Source: JAKANT01 sp035502095
GTDB lineage: Bacteria > Pseudomonadota > Gammaproteobacteria > Burkholderiales > Burkholderiaceae_F
Length of the DNA stretch: 64,000 nt
Reading direction: 5' to 3'
NCBI GenBank assembly: GCA_035502095.1
Contig: DATJUX010000026.1
Coordinates: 62,001 to 126,000 of the forward strand
Below are positions 42,850 through 52,105 of this stretch, in pieces (positions within the stretch are counted from its first letter, which is position 1; the number at the start of each line of letters is the position of its first letter). Both the position numbers and the translations under genes were made by a program. The notes under the pieces were generated by a model. It made no database searches, was not told where the DNA came from, and saw nothing but the letters and a program-made list of their open reading frames with translations.

Positions 42850-43308
42850 CGGCGCTACGCAGCACGCCGGGCTGTCGGGCGCGCTTACAGGTCGTCCGGC
42901 GCGATCGGCTCGCAGTCAATCGATTCAGAGGGTTGCCGCGCTGGAACGGCGTTTGCACCGGTCTTGCACGATCGGCCGGGGGACCGCTCGGCGAAGCACG
43001 GCACCGCTGGTCCGGTTGCACTTGTCGCCACGGCGAGGGGCGCCGTTACGATCGGATCGCCGCTCGCCGCGGCGCCAGACCGACACCGAACCCGGGGCCG
43101 CGGTCGCGCAGGACGGAAGGTTCGTCCGCGCGATCGCGGCTCGCGGACCAACGGAGAAGAGCGGCGCCTCCGACGCGGATAAGACCGCCTTTTGATCCGC
43201 GCAATCCGCGTCTGTTTTTTTCAGCCGTCCTCCCCGCGCCGTGACACGCGGCGGTCGTCCGCGGTGGTGTAAGTTCGTGGCCTCGGCCGCGACCAAGCCA
43301 CCCGCACG
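42850..43308. other. 459-bp gap without a convincing gene
   Basis: No frame in this stretch shows family motifs or a good start with a ribosome binding site. The only recognisable element is the terminator-like repeat at 43172-43228. A minus-strand frame at 42885-43151 is open but compositionally unremarkable. Confidence 0.6.
43172..43228 (+). terminator. Terminator-like dispersed repeat, copy B
   Basis: GACGCGGAT (43172-43180) pairs perfectly with ATCCGCGTC (43204-43212), followed by TGTTTTTTT. It shares ends and internal blocks with the copy at 8545-8614. It lies 80 bp before the radical SAM gene. Confidence 0.6.
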
Positions 43309-44415
43309 ATGGAGTCGATTTACTACGTCATGTCGTTCGCCTGCCACCGCAGGTGCAGGCATTGCTACGACGATCGTTTTCGCCCCTACGTGCGCGGCGA
43401 GCTCGACGCGGTGGTGCAGCAGGCCGTGCGCAACCACGGGCGCATCGTCGATCACTTGCCCGACCGGATGACGTACCTCGACACGGCCGATCCGCGCCCC
43501 GATGGGTCGTTCGTGGAGAAGACGGGCCGCGTGATCCTCTCGGGCGGCGAAGCGCTGCTCGACCCGGTGCGCGCGGCCGTGGCGTATCCCGTCATCGAGC
43601 GGCTGCGCCGCAGGTACGCGGGAAATGGCGGCGTGAAGGTCGTCGTGCAGACGACCGGCGACATCCTGACCGCGCAGATCGTCGATGAACTGCTCGAGCG
43701 GGGTGTCTGGATGATTTCGGTGGCGAGCGTCGACGACTATCACGTCGGACTCGAAGGCGAGGCAAAGCAGAAGGCGTTCATCGAGAAGCTGTCGCTGATG
43801 TTCGAGCGCGCCGGCATGCGCAAGTCGGGGCTGAGCGCGGTGACCCGCAACTGGCACGAGGAAGAAGGACCCGTTTACAGCTTCTTCGGCGCCACGCCTG
43901 ATTCCTGGATCGGCAAGTTGTGGCCGCGCGGCCGCGCGTGGGAGAACAGCCTGTCGCGTGCAACCCTCGCCGACAACTTCTGCAACCGTTGGTCCGGCGG
44001 GCTGAACTTCCTGCGCCACCGGTACGACGGTTCCGAGGTTTCGATCGAGCCCACCGGCGACGTCTATCCCTGCTGCATCAAGACCGGGCTGCCGGTCGGC
44101 AACCTGCTCGAGGATTCGTTGATCGAGATCCTCGACTCCCTGGCGGGTGTTCCGGCCTACGAGGCGATCACGATGGGACATCCCGAGCGCATGGGCCTCG
44201 CCTACGGCTGGTCCGAAGCCCGGTTCATCGAAGCGAGCCGCACCGTGCTTCCCGACGGCACGCCGTACCAGAACCTCTGCATCGGGTGCGACCGTTTCCA
44301 CGAGGAGAAGCTCGGTCCGGTGCTCGAACAGGCGCGCGCGCGCCGGCGTTCCGCCAAGGGACTTGCGGCCGGGCCGGTCGCACCGCGCCTCGTCCTCGAC
44401 CCGGCGAGGGACTGA
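43309..44415 (+). CDS. Radical SAM enzyme, SPASM-like
   Basis: A 368-residue radical SAM protein. The cluster-binding CxxxCxxC is at Cys 12, 16 and 19 (FACHRRCRHCYDD), SGGEALLDP follows as the SAM-contacting motif, and the C-terminal part holds extra cysteines (YPCCIKTG and LCIGCDRFH) as in SPASM/Twitch enzymes that carry auxiliary Fe-S clusters. The substrate is unknown; SPASM enzymes often modify peptides, yet no small precursor peptide was seen nearby. One base separates its stop from the start of a YnjB-like binding protein, so it is translationally linked to the importer genes and may act on the imported compound. Confidence 0.85.
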   Translation: MESIYYVMSFACHRRCRHCYDDRFRPYVRGELDAVVQQAVRNHGRIVDHLPDRMTYLDTADPRPDGSFVEKTGRVILSGGEALLDPVRAAVAYPVIERLRRRYAGNGGVKVVVQTTGDILTAQIVDELLERGVWMISVASVDDYHVGLEGEAKQKAFIEKLSLMFERAGMRKSGLSAVTRNWHEEEGPVYSFFGATPDSWIGKLWPRGRAWENSLSRATLADNFCNRWSGGLNFLRHRYDGSEVSIEPTGDVYPCCIKTGLPVGNLLEDSLIEILDSLAGVPAYEAITMGHPERMGLAYGWSEARFIEASRTVLPDGTPYQNLCIGCDRFHEEKLGPVLEQARARRRSAKGLAAGPVAPRLVLDPARD

Positions 44416-44416
44416 G

Positions 44417-45655
44417 ATGTCGATTCGTTCGGTGCGCGCCGCGTTGGCGTTCGGCGCCGGAATCCTGTCGATCGCCCTTGCAGGCGCCGCGCTGGCACAG
44501 ACGACTTCCGCCGTGGCGCCGTGGGACCAGGTCGTCGCCAAGGCGCGCCGGCAGACGGTGCACTGGAATGCGTGGGCCGGCGACGAGCGCACCAACGCGT
44601 TCATCGCGTGGGTGGGCGAAGAAGTGAAGGCTCGATACGGCGTGACGGTCGATCACGTGCGCCTGAAGGACACGTCGGAGGCGGTCACCCGCGTGGTCGC
44701 GGAAAGGGCCGCCGGGCGCGAGACCGACGGGACGGTCGACCTGATCTGGATCAACGGTCCGAACTTCCTCAGCCTCAAGACGCAGAAACTGCTCTACGGC
44801 CCGTTTGCCGCCGCCCTGCCGAACTTCAAGTACGTCGACACCGTCAACAAGCGTTCCAATGTGATCGATTTCACGACGCCGGTCGACGGATTCGCGGCGC
44901 CGTGGCGCATGGCGCAGATCGTCTTCGTCTACGACAGCGCGCGCATCAAGGACGCGCAGACGTTGCCGCGCTCGGCGCGCGATCTCGTGCCTTGGGCCCG
45001 TGCCCATCCCGGCCGCACCACGCACCCGAACGTGCGCAACTTTCTCGGCTCGACGTTCCTCAAGCAGGCCCTGTACGAACTTGCGCCGGACCCGGCGGTG
45101 CTGCAGCGCCCCGTGGCCGACCAGGACTTCGACCGTGTCGCGGCGCCGCTGTGGGACTGGTACGACACGCTACGTCCGAACCTGTGGCGGCAGGGGCGCC
45201 AGTTTCCCGAGAACGGTCCGGCGCAGCGGGAGTTGATGAACGACGGCGAGATCGACCTGATGATCTCGTTCAACCCATTGGAGGCGGCTGTCGCGATCGC
45301 CAACGGATTGCTGCAGCCCACGGCGCGCACGTTCGTGTTCGACGGCGGCAGCATCGGCAACACGAGCTTCGTCGCCATCCCGTTCAATTCACCGAACAAG
45401 GAGGGCGCGCTCGTGGTCGCCAACTTCCTCCTCGAACCGGCGACCCAGGCGCGCGCACAGGACATCCGCAACATGGGAAGCTTCAACGTGCTCGACCCGG
45501 GCAGGCTGTCCCCGGCCCAGCGCGCACTCTTCGATGTCCTCACCCCAAGCCCGGCGCTGCCGACGGCCGCGGAGCTTGGCAAGCCGCTGCTCGAGCCGCA
45601 TGCGTCGTGGATGACGCGCATCACGGCCGAGTGGGAGCGGCGCTACACGAAATAG
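44417..45655 (+). CDS. ynjB: YnjB-like ABC transporter substrate-binding protein
   Basis: A 412-residue periplasmic binding protein with signal peptide (GILSIALAGAALAQ). The domain starts VHWNAWAGDERTNAFIAWVG, has TDGTVDLIWINGPNFLSLK and NDGEIDLMISFNPLEAA, as in the E. coli YnjB group (COG4134), which is related to thiamine and iron binding proteins. Ligand unknown. ATG 44417 is one base after the radical SAM stop. Confidence 0.85.
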   Translation: MSIRSVRAALAFGAGILSIALAGAALAQTTSAVAPWDQVVAKARRQTVHWNAWAGDERTNAFIAWVGEEVKARYGVTVDHVRLKDTSEAVTRVVAERAAGRETDGTVDLIWINGPNFLSLKTQKLLYGPFAAALPNFKYVDTVNKRSNVIDFTTPVDGFAAPWRMAQIVFVYDSARIKDAQTLPRSARDLVPWARAHPGRTTHPNVRNFLGSTFLKQALYELAPDPAVLQRPVADQDFDRVAAPLWDWYDTLRPNLWRQGRQFPENGPAQRELMNDGEIDLMISFNPLEAAVAIANGLLQPTARTFVFDGGSIGNTSFVAIPFNSPNKEGALVVANFLLEPATQARAQDIRNMGSFNVLDPGRLSPAQRALFDVLTPSPALPTAAELGKPLLEPHASWMTRITAEWERRYTK

Positions 45656-45664
45656 GCGATATCG

Positions 45665-47407
45665 ATGCGCGCCGCTGTCATTCCCGCGGCCCCGGCGCTC
45701 GCGCCCCGCCGCGCGACGCTCGCTTGGGCGCCTGCGCTCACCGTGGCCGCTTTCGTCGTACCGATCGGCGCCGGCCTGGCCGGGACCGTCGCGCCCGCGT
45801 TCGGATACCTGCCCGCAATCGGCGGCAACGAATGGACGCTGGCGCCGTGGCGGTCGCTGTTCGCGTACCCCGGATTCGCCAGCAGTTTGAAGTCGACGCT
45901 CGTCACGGCACTGCTCGCGACGCTCGGTGCGCTCGCCATCGCGCTCGGCAGTTGCGCGTACCTGCATGGAACCCGCCTGCAGCGCCGCATCGGCGCCTCG
46001 ATCGCGCCGCTGCTCGCGATGCCGCACGCCGCGCTGGCGATCGGTTTCGCCTTCCTGATCCTTCCCTCGGGCTGGATCGCTCGCGTTGTGTCGCCCTGGC
46101 TGACGGGCTGGACGGTTCCACTCGACGTGCTCACGGTCGGGCACCCCTCCGGGCTGCCGATCGTCGGCAGCCTGCTGCTCAAGGAAGTTCCGTACCTGAT
46201 GCTGATGACGCTCGGTGCCCTGAACCAGGTGCCGGCGGACGCGCATACGCGCATCGCGCAATCGCTCGGGTACGGCCGCGTTGCGGCGTGGTTCAAGGTG
46301 GTGCTGCCGCAGGTGTATCCGCAGATCCGCCTGTCGGTGTATGCCGTGCTGTCGTATTCGCTGTCGGTCGTCGATGTCGCGTTGATCCTCGGCCCGAGCA
46401 ATCCGCCCACCCTTGCCGTGCTGGCGGTGCGCTGGTTCGCGGATCCCGATACGTCGCGCTACTTCCTGGGCGCCGCCGCGGCAGCGCTGCTGTTCGCGCT
46501 GGTCGGCGTCGCGATCGCGGCGTGGGCCGTGGCGGAGAAGGTGCTGGCTTATCTGGGGCGGCGCTGGATCGAGCGCGGCACCCGCGCGCCCTATGTGTCG
46601 CCCGCCGCAGCGACCGCGACGGCAACGCTGCTGGCGATGCTGGCGCTCGCCGCGGCGACGATCGCCGGGTTGGCGCTTTGGTCCTTTGCGCAAACGTGGC
46701 GCTTCCCGGCTGCGCTGCCGGATGGGCTGACGCTCGGCAACTGGCAACGTCAGTCGCGGAGCCTGCTGGATCCCGCACTCACGACGCTTGGAGTCGGGCT
46801 TGCAGCCACGTTGGTCGCGCTGGCTCTGACCCTTGCGTGCCTGGAGCACGAGGCGCACCTGTCGGCAGCGCGCAGCGCGCGCGCGCGCGGCGCTCAGGTG
46901 CTGTGGCTCATCTACCTGCCGCTCCTCGTTCCCCAGGTGGCCTTCCTGTTTGGCACCCAGGTCCTGCTGGTGCGGCTCGGCTTCGACGCGACGCTCGCGG
47001 CGGTCATCTGGGCGCACCTGATCTTCGTGCTGCCGTACATGTTCCTCTCGCTCGCCGATCCGTGGCGCGCGTTCGACGCCCGCTACACACGCAGTGCGCT
47101 CGCGCTTGGGAGCCCGCCGTGGCGCGTCTTCGTGCGCGTCAAGGTGCCGATCCTGCTCAAGCCGCTTCTGATTGCCTGTGCGGTGGGCTTTGCGGTGAGT
47201 GTCGGCCAGTACCTGCCCACCCTTTTCGCCGGCAGCGGTCGCGTTGCCACGCTGACCACCGAAGCGGTGACGCTTTCGGCCGGGGCCGACCGGCGGGTCA
47301 TCGGCACCTGGGCGCTGCTGCAGGCGGTCTTGCCCTGGTTCGGCTACCTGCTCGCTGCGCTCGTGCCGGCGGCGCTCTATACGCGCCGCCGCGCGCTGAA
47401 TCCATGA
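45665..47407 (+). CDS. ynjC: YnjC-like double ABC permease
   Basis: A 580-residue permease with two fused six-helix halves, as in YnjC and ThiP. The first half has IAQSLGYGRVAAWFKVVLPQ and the second ALALGSPPWRVFVRVKVPIL, both EAA-like docking loops. It begins nine bases after the binding-protein stop and overlaps the ATPase start by four bases. Together with its neighbours it forms a complete importer. Confidence 0.85.
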   Translation: MRAAVIPAAPALAPRRATLAWAPALTVAAFVVPIGAGLAGTVAPAFGYLPAIGGNEWTLAPWRSLFAYPGFASSLKSTLVTALLATLGALAIALGSCAYLHGTRLQRRIGASIAPLLAMPHAALAIGFAFLILPSGWIARVVSPWLTGWTVPLDVLTVGHPSGLPIVGSLLLKEVPYLMLMTLGALNQVPADAHTRIAQSLGYGRVAAWFKVVLPQVYPQIRLSVYAVLSYSLSVVDVALILGPSNPPTLAVLAVRWFADPDTSRYFLGAAAAALLFALVGVAIAAWAVAEKVLAYLGRRWIERGTRAPYVSPAAATATATLLAMLALAAATIAGLALWSFAQTWRFPAALPDGLTLGNWQRQSRSLLDPALTTLGVGLAATLVALALTLACLEHEAHLSAARSARARGAQVLWLIYLPLLVPQVAFLFGTQVLLVRLGFDATLAAVIWAHLIFVLPYMFLSLADPWRAFDARYTRSALALGSPPWRVFVRVKVPILLKPLLIACAVGFAVSVGQYLPTLFAGSGRVATLTTEAVTLSAGADRRVIGTWALLQAVLPWFGYLLAALVPAALYTRRRALNP

Positions 47408-48075
47408 AGCGTGACCAGCCGCCCGCGATCGGCGTCGCGGCCGAACCCTTGGGGCTGCGCGGGGTCACGCTGGCAATCGGCGCCCGGGCCCTGTTTCCAC
47501 CGCTCGACCTGGTTATCGCCGGCGGCGAATGCGTGACGATCATGGGGCCGAGCGGTTGTGGCAAATCGACGCTCCTCAACCACATCGCCGGCACGCTCGA
47601 TCCCGCGTTCTCGGCCAGCGGAAGCGTCGGGATCGGCGCCCAACCGCTCGACGGCCTGCCGCCCGAGCAACGGCACGTCGGCATCCTGTTCCAGGACGAT
47701 CTGCTGTTTCCGCACCTTTCGGTGGGCGGCAACCTCGCATTCGCGCTGCCGGCGCACGTGCGCGGGCGGGCGGCGCGGCGCGCGCGCATCGAGAGCGCGC
47801 TGCTCGAAGCCGAGCTGCCGGGCTTTGCGGCGCGCGACCCGGCGACGCTCTCGGGCGGGCAACGTGCGCGCGTGGCACTGATGCGCACGCTGCTCGCCGA
47901 ACCGCGCGCACTGCTGCTCGACGAGCCGTTCAACCGACTCGATGCGCAGCTGCGCGGCGACTTCCGCTCGTTCGTGATCGGCCACGCCCGCGAGCGCGGC
48001 CTGCCGATCCTGCTGGTCACCCACGATGAAGCGGATGCGGCCGCAATCGGCGGCCGCGTGATCCGGCTCGGCTGA
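47404..48075 (+). CDS. ynjD: YnjD-like ABC transporter ATPase
   Basis: A 223-residue ATPase, short like YnjD. Walker A is GPSGCGKST (48-56), signature LSGGQRARV and Walker B LLLDEPFNRLD; the H-loop is LLVTHDEADAA. ATG 47404 overlaps the permease stop (ATGA). It ends the four-gene unit that starts with the radical SAM gene. Confidence 0.87.
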   Translation: MKRDQPPAIGVAAEPLGLRGVTLAIGARALFPPLDLVIAGGECVTIMGPSGCGKSTLLNHIAGTLDPAFSASGSVGIGAQPLDGLPPEQRHVGILFQDDLLFPHLSVGGNLAFALPAHVRGRAARRARIESALLEAELPGFAARDPATLSGGQRARVALMRTLLAEPRALLLDEPFNRLDAQLRGDFRSFVIGHARERGLPILLVTHDEADAAAIGGRVIRLG

Positions 48076-48307
48076 GCGGCGAGCCTGCGCGCAAGCGGCG
48101 TGGGCTTGTCGAAAATTCCGGGGCGGGACCTGGAGCCCCTCCTCTAGTGTCCGCCGCGCCGGAGCGCTTCTCTCTCTGGCAGGCGCGGACGCGGCGAACA
48201 TTCGTCCGGGTCGATGCCGGAAATTCGCTGTCAAGCCCATGGGTTGCTGCGTAAGGTTCCCTCAGCGCACCGGTCATGTCCGGCCGGGCCGCAACCGGGT
48301 TTCGGCG

Positions 48308-50410
48308 ATGAACGCAGCACCTTCGGATACGTCGACCGCTCCTTCCGCACCGGGCGCACAACCGATCCACGGTTGCCTGCCGCGCGGATACCGATTGCGG
48401 GAATTCGTGATCGAACGCGTGCTCGGCGAAGGCGGCTTCGGCGTGGTCTACTCGGCTCTCGACCTGCGCCTCGAGCGCCGCGTCGCGATCAAGGAGTACA
48501 TGCCCTCTTCGCTCGCCACGCGCAACAGCGACTTCTCGGTGCAGATGCTGACGAGCCCGCGCCATCGCGAGGCATTCGAAGTCGGCCTGCGCAGCTTCAT
48601 CAACGAAGCGCGCCTGCTCGCCCGCTTCGAGCATCCGGCCTTGATCAAGGTGCACCAGTTCTGGCAGGAAAAGGGCACCGCCTACATGGTGATGCCGTTC
48701 TACTCGGCGCCGACCTTGCGGGCGTGGATCCGCGGCCGCTCCGAGCCGGTCGGCGAGGGCTGGCTGCGCAATTTCCTCGCCGGCGCGCTGGATGCGGTGG
48801 AAGTGCTGCACGCCGAATCGTGCCTGCATCGCGATATCGCCCCCGACAACATCCTGGTGGTGCAGGACTCCGCGCCGTTGCTGCTCGACTTCGGTGCCGC
48901 GCGCCGCGTCATCGGCGACTTGCGCAAGGCGCTCACCGTGATCGTGAAACCGGGTTTCGCGCCGCTCGAGCAATACGCCGACACCGTCAAGATGAAGCAG
49001 GGTCCGTGGAGCGACGTCTACGCGCTCGCCGCGGTGGCTCATTTCGCCCTGACCGGCCAGGCGCCGGCACCGGCGGTCAGCCGCGTGCTCGCCGACGAAG
49101 TCGTCCCCTTGCGCCTGCGGCTGAAGGGAAGGTACTCGGACACGCTGCTCGGTGCGCTCGACACGGCACTCGCAGTCAAGCCCGAGCGTCGTCCGCAGAC
49201 GATTGCGGCCTTCCGCAGCCTGCTGCTGTCGGACCAGGCGGACGAATGGGAACCGACGCGGGTCCTGATCCGGCACGCGCCGGTCGGCTCGACCACGCAC
49301 CAGTCGATCGTCGCGGCAACCGATGCCGCGCAGATGCGTGCCGCCGGGTCCGGGACCAGGCTCCAGATGACCGCAGCGCCCGGAAGCGTGCAGCGCAGCG
49401 CGCCCGTGACGAGCGGACGCAAGACGAACGCACCGATGACGCTCCAGGGGTCGCCGACGACGTCGCCGCGCTCGGCCGCGCACACCCGCGAGCGCTCGAC
49501 GCTGTTGCAGGCGGTGCGCGCGAGCATTCCCGAATCGGTGCAAGACAGCCGCTGGCTCGGCGTCGCAGGGTACGCGGGCGCGCTGGTCGCCTTCGGCGCG
49601 ACGCTCGCGCTTACAGCCTATGGACTCGAAGCGTACGTGGACTCGAGCACCAATCCGGCGACGCAGGCATTGGTGGTCGAGCGCAAGCCCGCGCCGGTTG
49701 CCCCGGTAGCACCCGCGCCGGCCGAACAGCCGGCGACGCGTCTGTCCGGAACGGAAGCCATGGTCGAGGCAAAACCGACCGAGGTCACGCTCGCGCCGGC
49801 ACAAATCGGGATGCCGAGCCCCGCGCCCGCAGTCGTGCCGGCGCCCCTGAAGCCCGCGGCCGCCCCCGCTCCCAAGGCGAAACCGGCGCCACAAACGAAG
49901 GCTGCCGCGGTCGAGGCCGGCCATCGCGAGACGGGCACGGCGGGGCTTTTGCTCACTTCGTCGGCGCCGGTCTCTCCGGCGAGCAGCGCGGCCCCCGTCT
50001 CGCATCCGAAGACGCGCGGCCTGGACGAGATGGTCGTGCCGCTCGAGCGCGCTGCCGAAACCGCGCACGTGGGACCGGTCGAACTGGTCGTGGCCGCGCC
50101 GCCGCCCGCGCTGGTGTCAGCCGAGCCGGCACCCCCGCGGGCGACCGAGCCCGCGCCCCTGCGCGCGCTCGAACATCCGCAGCCGCAGTTTCCCGCTGCG
50201 GCCGCCAATGATGGCGTGCAGAGCGGACGCGTCCTCGCACAGCTGACGGTGAACAGCGACGGCAGTGTCGGCCGGGTCGAGATCGTCGAGGCCCAGCCGC
50301 GCAACGTCTTCGACAAGGAAGTGCGCCGCGCGCTCTCCGGCTGGCGCTACGAGGCCCCCGGCCAGCCGCGCAAGACGACGGTCGAGTTCGTCTTCAAGCT
50401 CGAGCAGTAG
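48308..50410 (+). CDS. Ser/Thr protein kinase fused to a TonB C-terminal domain
   Basis: A 700-residue protein with three parts. Residues about 30-310 are a eukaryotic-type kinase: GEGGFGVVY loop, VAIKEYMP Lys, HRDIAPDN catalytic loop (from about 174) and DFGAARR (about 195). The catalytic loop has Ala where most kinases have Lys, as in the HRDIxPDN subgroup. One membrane helix (about 415-437, LGVAGYAGALVAFGATLALT) follows, then an Ala/Pro-rich periplasmic linker and a TonB-like domain (about 622-700: HPQPQFPAAA, VLAQLTVNSDGSVGRVEIVE, VRRALSGWRYEAPG). This gives a cytoplasmic kinase and a periplasmic TonB end. ATG 48308 is preferred; no ExbBD or TonB receptor is nearby. Confidence 0.85.
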   Translation: MNAAPSDTSTAPSAPGAQPIHGCLPRGYRLREFVIERVLGEGGFGVVYSALDLRLERRVAIKEYMPSSLATRNSDFSVQMLTSPRHREAFEVGLRSFINEARLLARFEHPALIKVHQFWQEKGTAYMVMPFYSAPTLRAWIRGRSEPVGEGWLRNFLAGALDAVEVLHAESCLHRDIAPDNILVVQDSAPLLLDFGAARRVIGDLRKALTVIVKPGFAPLEQYADTVKMKQGPWSDVYALAAVAHFALTGQAPAPAVSRVLADEVVPLRLRLKGRYSDTLLGALDTALAVKPERRPQTIAAFRSLLLSDQADEWEPTRVLIRHAPVGSTTHQSIVAATDAAQMRAAGSGTRLQMTAAPGSVQRSAPVTSGRKTNAPMTLQGSPTTSPRSAAHTRERSTLLQAVRASIPESVQDSRWLGVAGYAGALVAFGATLALTAYGLEAYVDSSTNPATQALVVERKPAPVAPVAPAPAEQPATRLSGTEAMVEAKPTEVTLAPAQIGMPSPAPAVVPAPLKPAAAPAPKAKPAPQTKAAAVEAGHRETGTAGLLLTSSAPVSPASSAAPVSHPKTRGLDEMVVPLERAAETAHVGPVELVVAAPPPALVSAEPAPPRATEPAPLRALEHPQPQFPAAAANDGVQSGRVLAQLTVNSDGSVGRVEIVEAQPRNVFDKEVRRALSGWRYEAPGQPRKTTVEFVFKLEQ

Positions 50411-50430
50411 TTTCGACACCGTCCCTGCCT

Positions 50431-50470
50431 GTCATCCGGAGCCGCAGGCGGGGGATCTCGGCCTGTGAAG
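50431..50470. repeat. Dispersed repeat, GTCATTCCGAGC type
   Basis: GTCATCCGGAGCCGCAGGCG then GGGGATCTCGGCCTGTGAAG. It closely matches the copy at 8491-8525. It sits between convergent genes. Confidence 0.6.
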
Positions 50471-50510
50471 CAATGGGAAGCCTCGCAAGCGCCGGAACGA
50501 CGCCCCGCGT

Positions 50511-52049
50511 CTACATCACGGCGCCGAGCTGCCAGGGCACGAATTCGTTCTGTCCATAGCCGTGTTTTTCGCTCTTCGTCCGCGCACCGGACGCGGTGCG
50601 CAAGACCAGCTGGAAGATCCGTTCGCCCATCTCGGCGATGGTCGACTTGCCGTCGATGATCTCGCCGCAGTTGATGTCCATGTCCTCCTCCTGCCGCACC
50701 CAAAGCACCGAGTTGGTTGCAAGCTTGAGCGATGGCGCCGGCGCGCAGCCGTACGCGGACCCGCGTCCGGTGGTGAAGCAGATCATGTTGGCGCCGCCCG
50801 CGACCTGCCCGGTGGCGGACACCGGGTCGTAGCCCGGCGTGTCCATGTAGACGAAGCCGCGCGTCGCGACGCGCTCCGCGTACTCGTACACCGCGATGAG
50901 ATTTGTCGTGCCGCCCTTGGCGACCGCGCCGAGCGATTTTTCGAGGATCGTCGTCAGCCCGCCGGCCTTGTTGCCGGGCGACGGATTGTTGTTCATCTCG
51001 CCGTCGTTGATCCTGGTGTAATGCTCCCACCACTTGATGCGGTCGATCAGCTTCTCGCCCACGGCGCGGGTGACGGCGCGGCGCGTAAGCAGGTGCTCGG
51101 CGCCGTAGATCTCCGGCGTCTCCGAGAGGATTGCGGTGCCGCCGTGCTCGACCAGCAGATCGACCGCGCGTCCGAGAGCCGGATTGGCGGAAATGCCCGA
51201 ATAGCCGTCGGAGCCGCCGCACTGCAATCCGATCGTGATGTGCTCGGCGCTCACGGGCTCGCGCACATATCGGTTGGCGAACGGCAGCATCTCCTCCACC
51301 AGCCAGATGCCGTGCGCCACGGTCTTGGCCGTGCCGCCGGTGTCCTGGATATTGAACGTGCGCAGCGTCTCGCCTTCGCGCAGCTGACTGTGGGCAAGCC
51401 ACGCATTGATCTGGTTCGCTTCGCAGCCGAGCCCGACCACCAGCACCGCGGCGAAGTTCGCGTGCGTGGCATAGCCGGCCAGAGTGCGCTCGAGCACGCG
51501 CATGCCGGCGCCATCGCTGTCCATGCCGCACCCCGTGCCATGCGTCAGCGCGACCACGCCATCGACGTTCGGATGCTCGGCCAGCGCGTCCGGATGGATG
51601 TCGCGCCGGAAGTGATCGGCGATGGCGCGCGCCACCGTGGCCGAGCAGTTCACGCTCGAAAGAATACCGATGTAGTTGCGGGTGGCCACCCGGCCGTCCT
51701 CGCGCTTGAAGCCCATGAACGTGGCGTGCCTGGGTGCGCCAACTGGCTTCACGTCGGCACCGAACGCGTAGTCGCGCGAGAAATCGCCCATCGCGAGGTT
51801 ATGGGTGTGCACGTGTTCGCCGGCGGCGATCGGCTGGCTGGCGAACCCGATGATCTGGTTGTAGCGGCGCACCGGCTGTCCCGCCGCGATCGGCCGCACC
51901 GCCACCTTGTGGCCGGCCGGGATCAACCCACGCACGCTGACGCCTTCGACCGTCACGCCGCCGACGAGCTGGCTGCGCGCGATCAGCACGTCGTCGTTCG
52001 GATGCAGGCGGATGAACGGGGGCACTTGCGCGATGCTCTGGGCAGCCAT
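50511..52049 (-). CDS. UxaA/GarD-family sugar-acid dehydratase
   Basis: A 512-residue enzyme of the altronate/galactarate dehydratase family: SAF domain at the N-terminus (FIRLHPNDDVLIARSQLVGG ... KVAVRPIAAGQPV) and the large UxaA domain with GFKREDGRVATRNYIGI, LTHGTGCGMDSDG, GLGCEANQI, LQCGGSDGYSGISANPALG and MDTPGYDPVSATGQVAGGANM. Such enzymes dehydrate a sugar acid to a 2-keto-3-deoxy acid using Fe(II). The exact sugar acid is unknown. ATG 52049 starts MAAQSIAQV. It is 56 bp downstream of a GntR gene on the same strand and opposite the SDR/FAH pair. Confidence 0.88.
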   Translation of the reverse strand: MAAQSIAQVPPFIRLHPNDDVLIARSQLVGGVTVEGVSVRGLIPAGHKVAVRPIAAGQPVRRYNQIIGFASQPIAAGEHVHTHNLAMGDFSRDYAFGADVKPVGAPRHATFMGFKREDGRVATRNYIGILSSVNCSATVARAIADHFRRDIHPDALAEHPNVDGVVALTHGTGCGMDSDGAGMRVLERTLAGYATHANFAAVLVVGLGCEANQINAWLAHSQLREGETLRTFNIQDTGGTAKTVAHGIWLVEEMLPFANRYVREPVSAEHITIGLQCGGSDGYSGISANPALGRAVDLLVEHGGTAILSETPEIYGAEHLLTRRAVTRAVGEKLIDRIKWWEHYTRINDGEMNNNPSPGNKAGGLTTILEKSLGAVAKGGTTNLIAVYEYAERVATRGFVYMDTPGYDPVSATGQVAGGANMICFTTGRGSAYGCAPAPSLKLATNSVLWVRQEEDMDINCGEIIDGKSTIAEMGERIFQLVLRTASGARTKSEKHGYGQNEFVPWQLGAVM

Positions 52050-52105
52050 GGGTCGACTCGGAAGGTGGGTGAGGAATGGTAACTGCCGCCGGACGGCGTC
52101 TCGCT

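Noticed and set aside
42885..43151. 88-codon minus-strand open frame in the gap before the radical SAM gene
   Set aside because: No ribosome binding site, no family resemblance, composition typical of noncoding GC-rich DNA. It cannot be excluded fully.
44411..44419. CTGAGA near the ynjB start as a thiamine riboswitch element
   Set aside because: The hexamer is formed by the radical SAM stop and the next start; no other TPP riboswitch helices are present.
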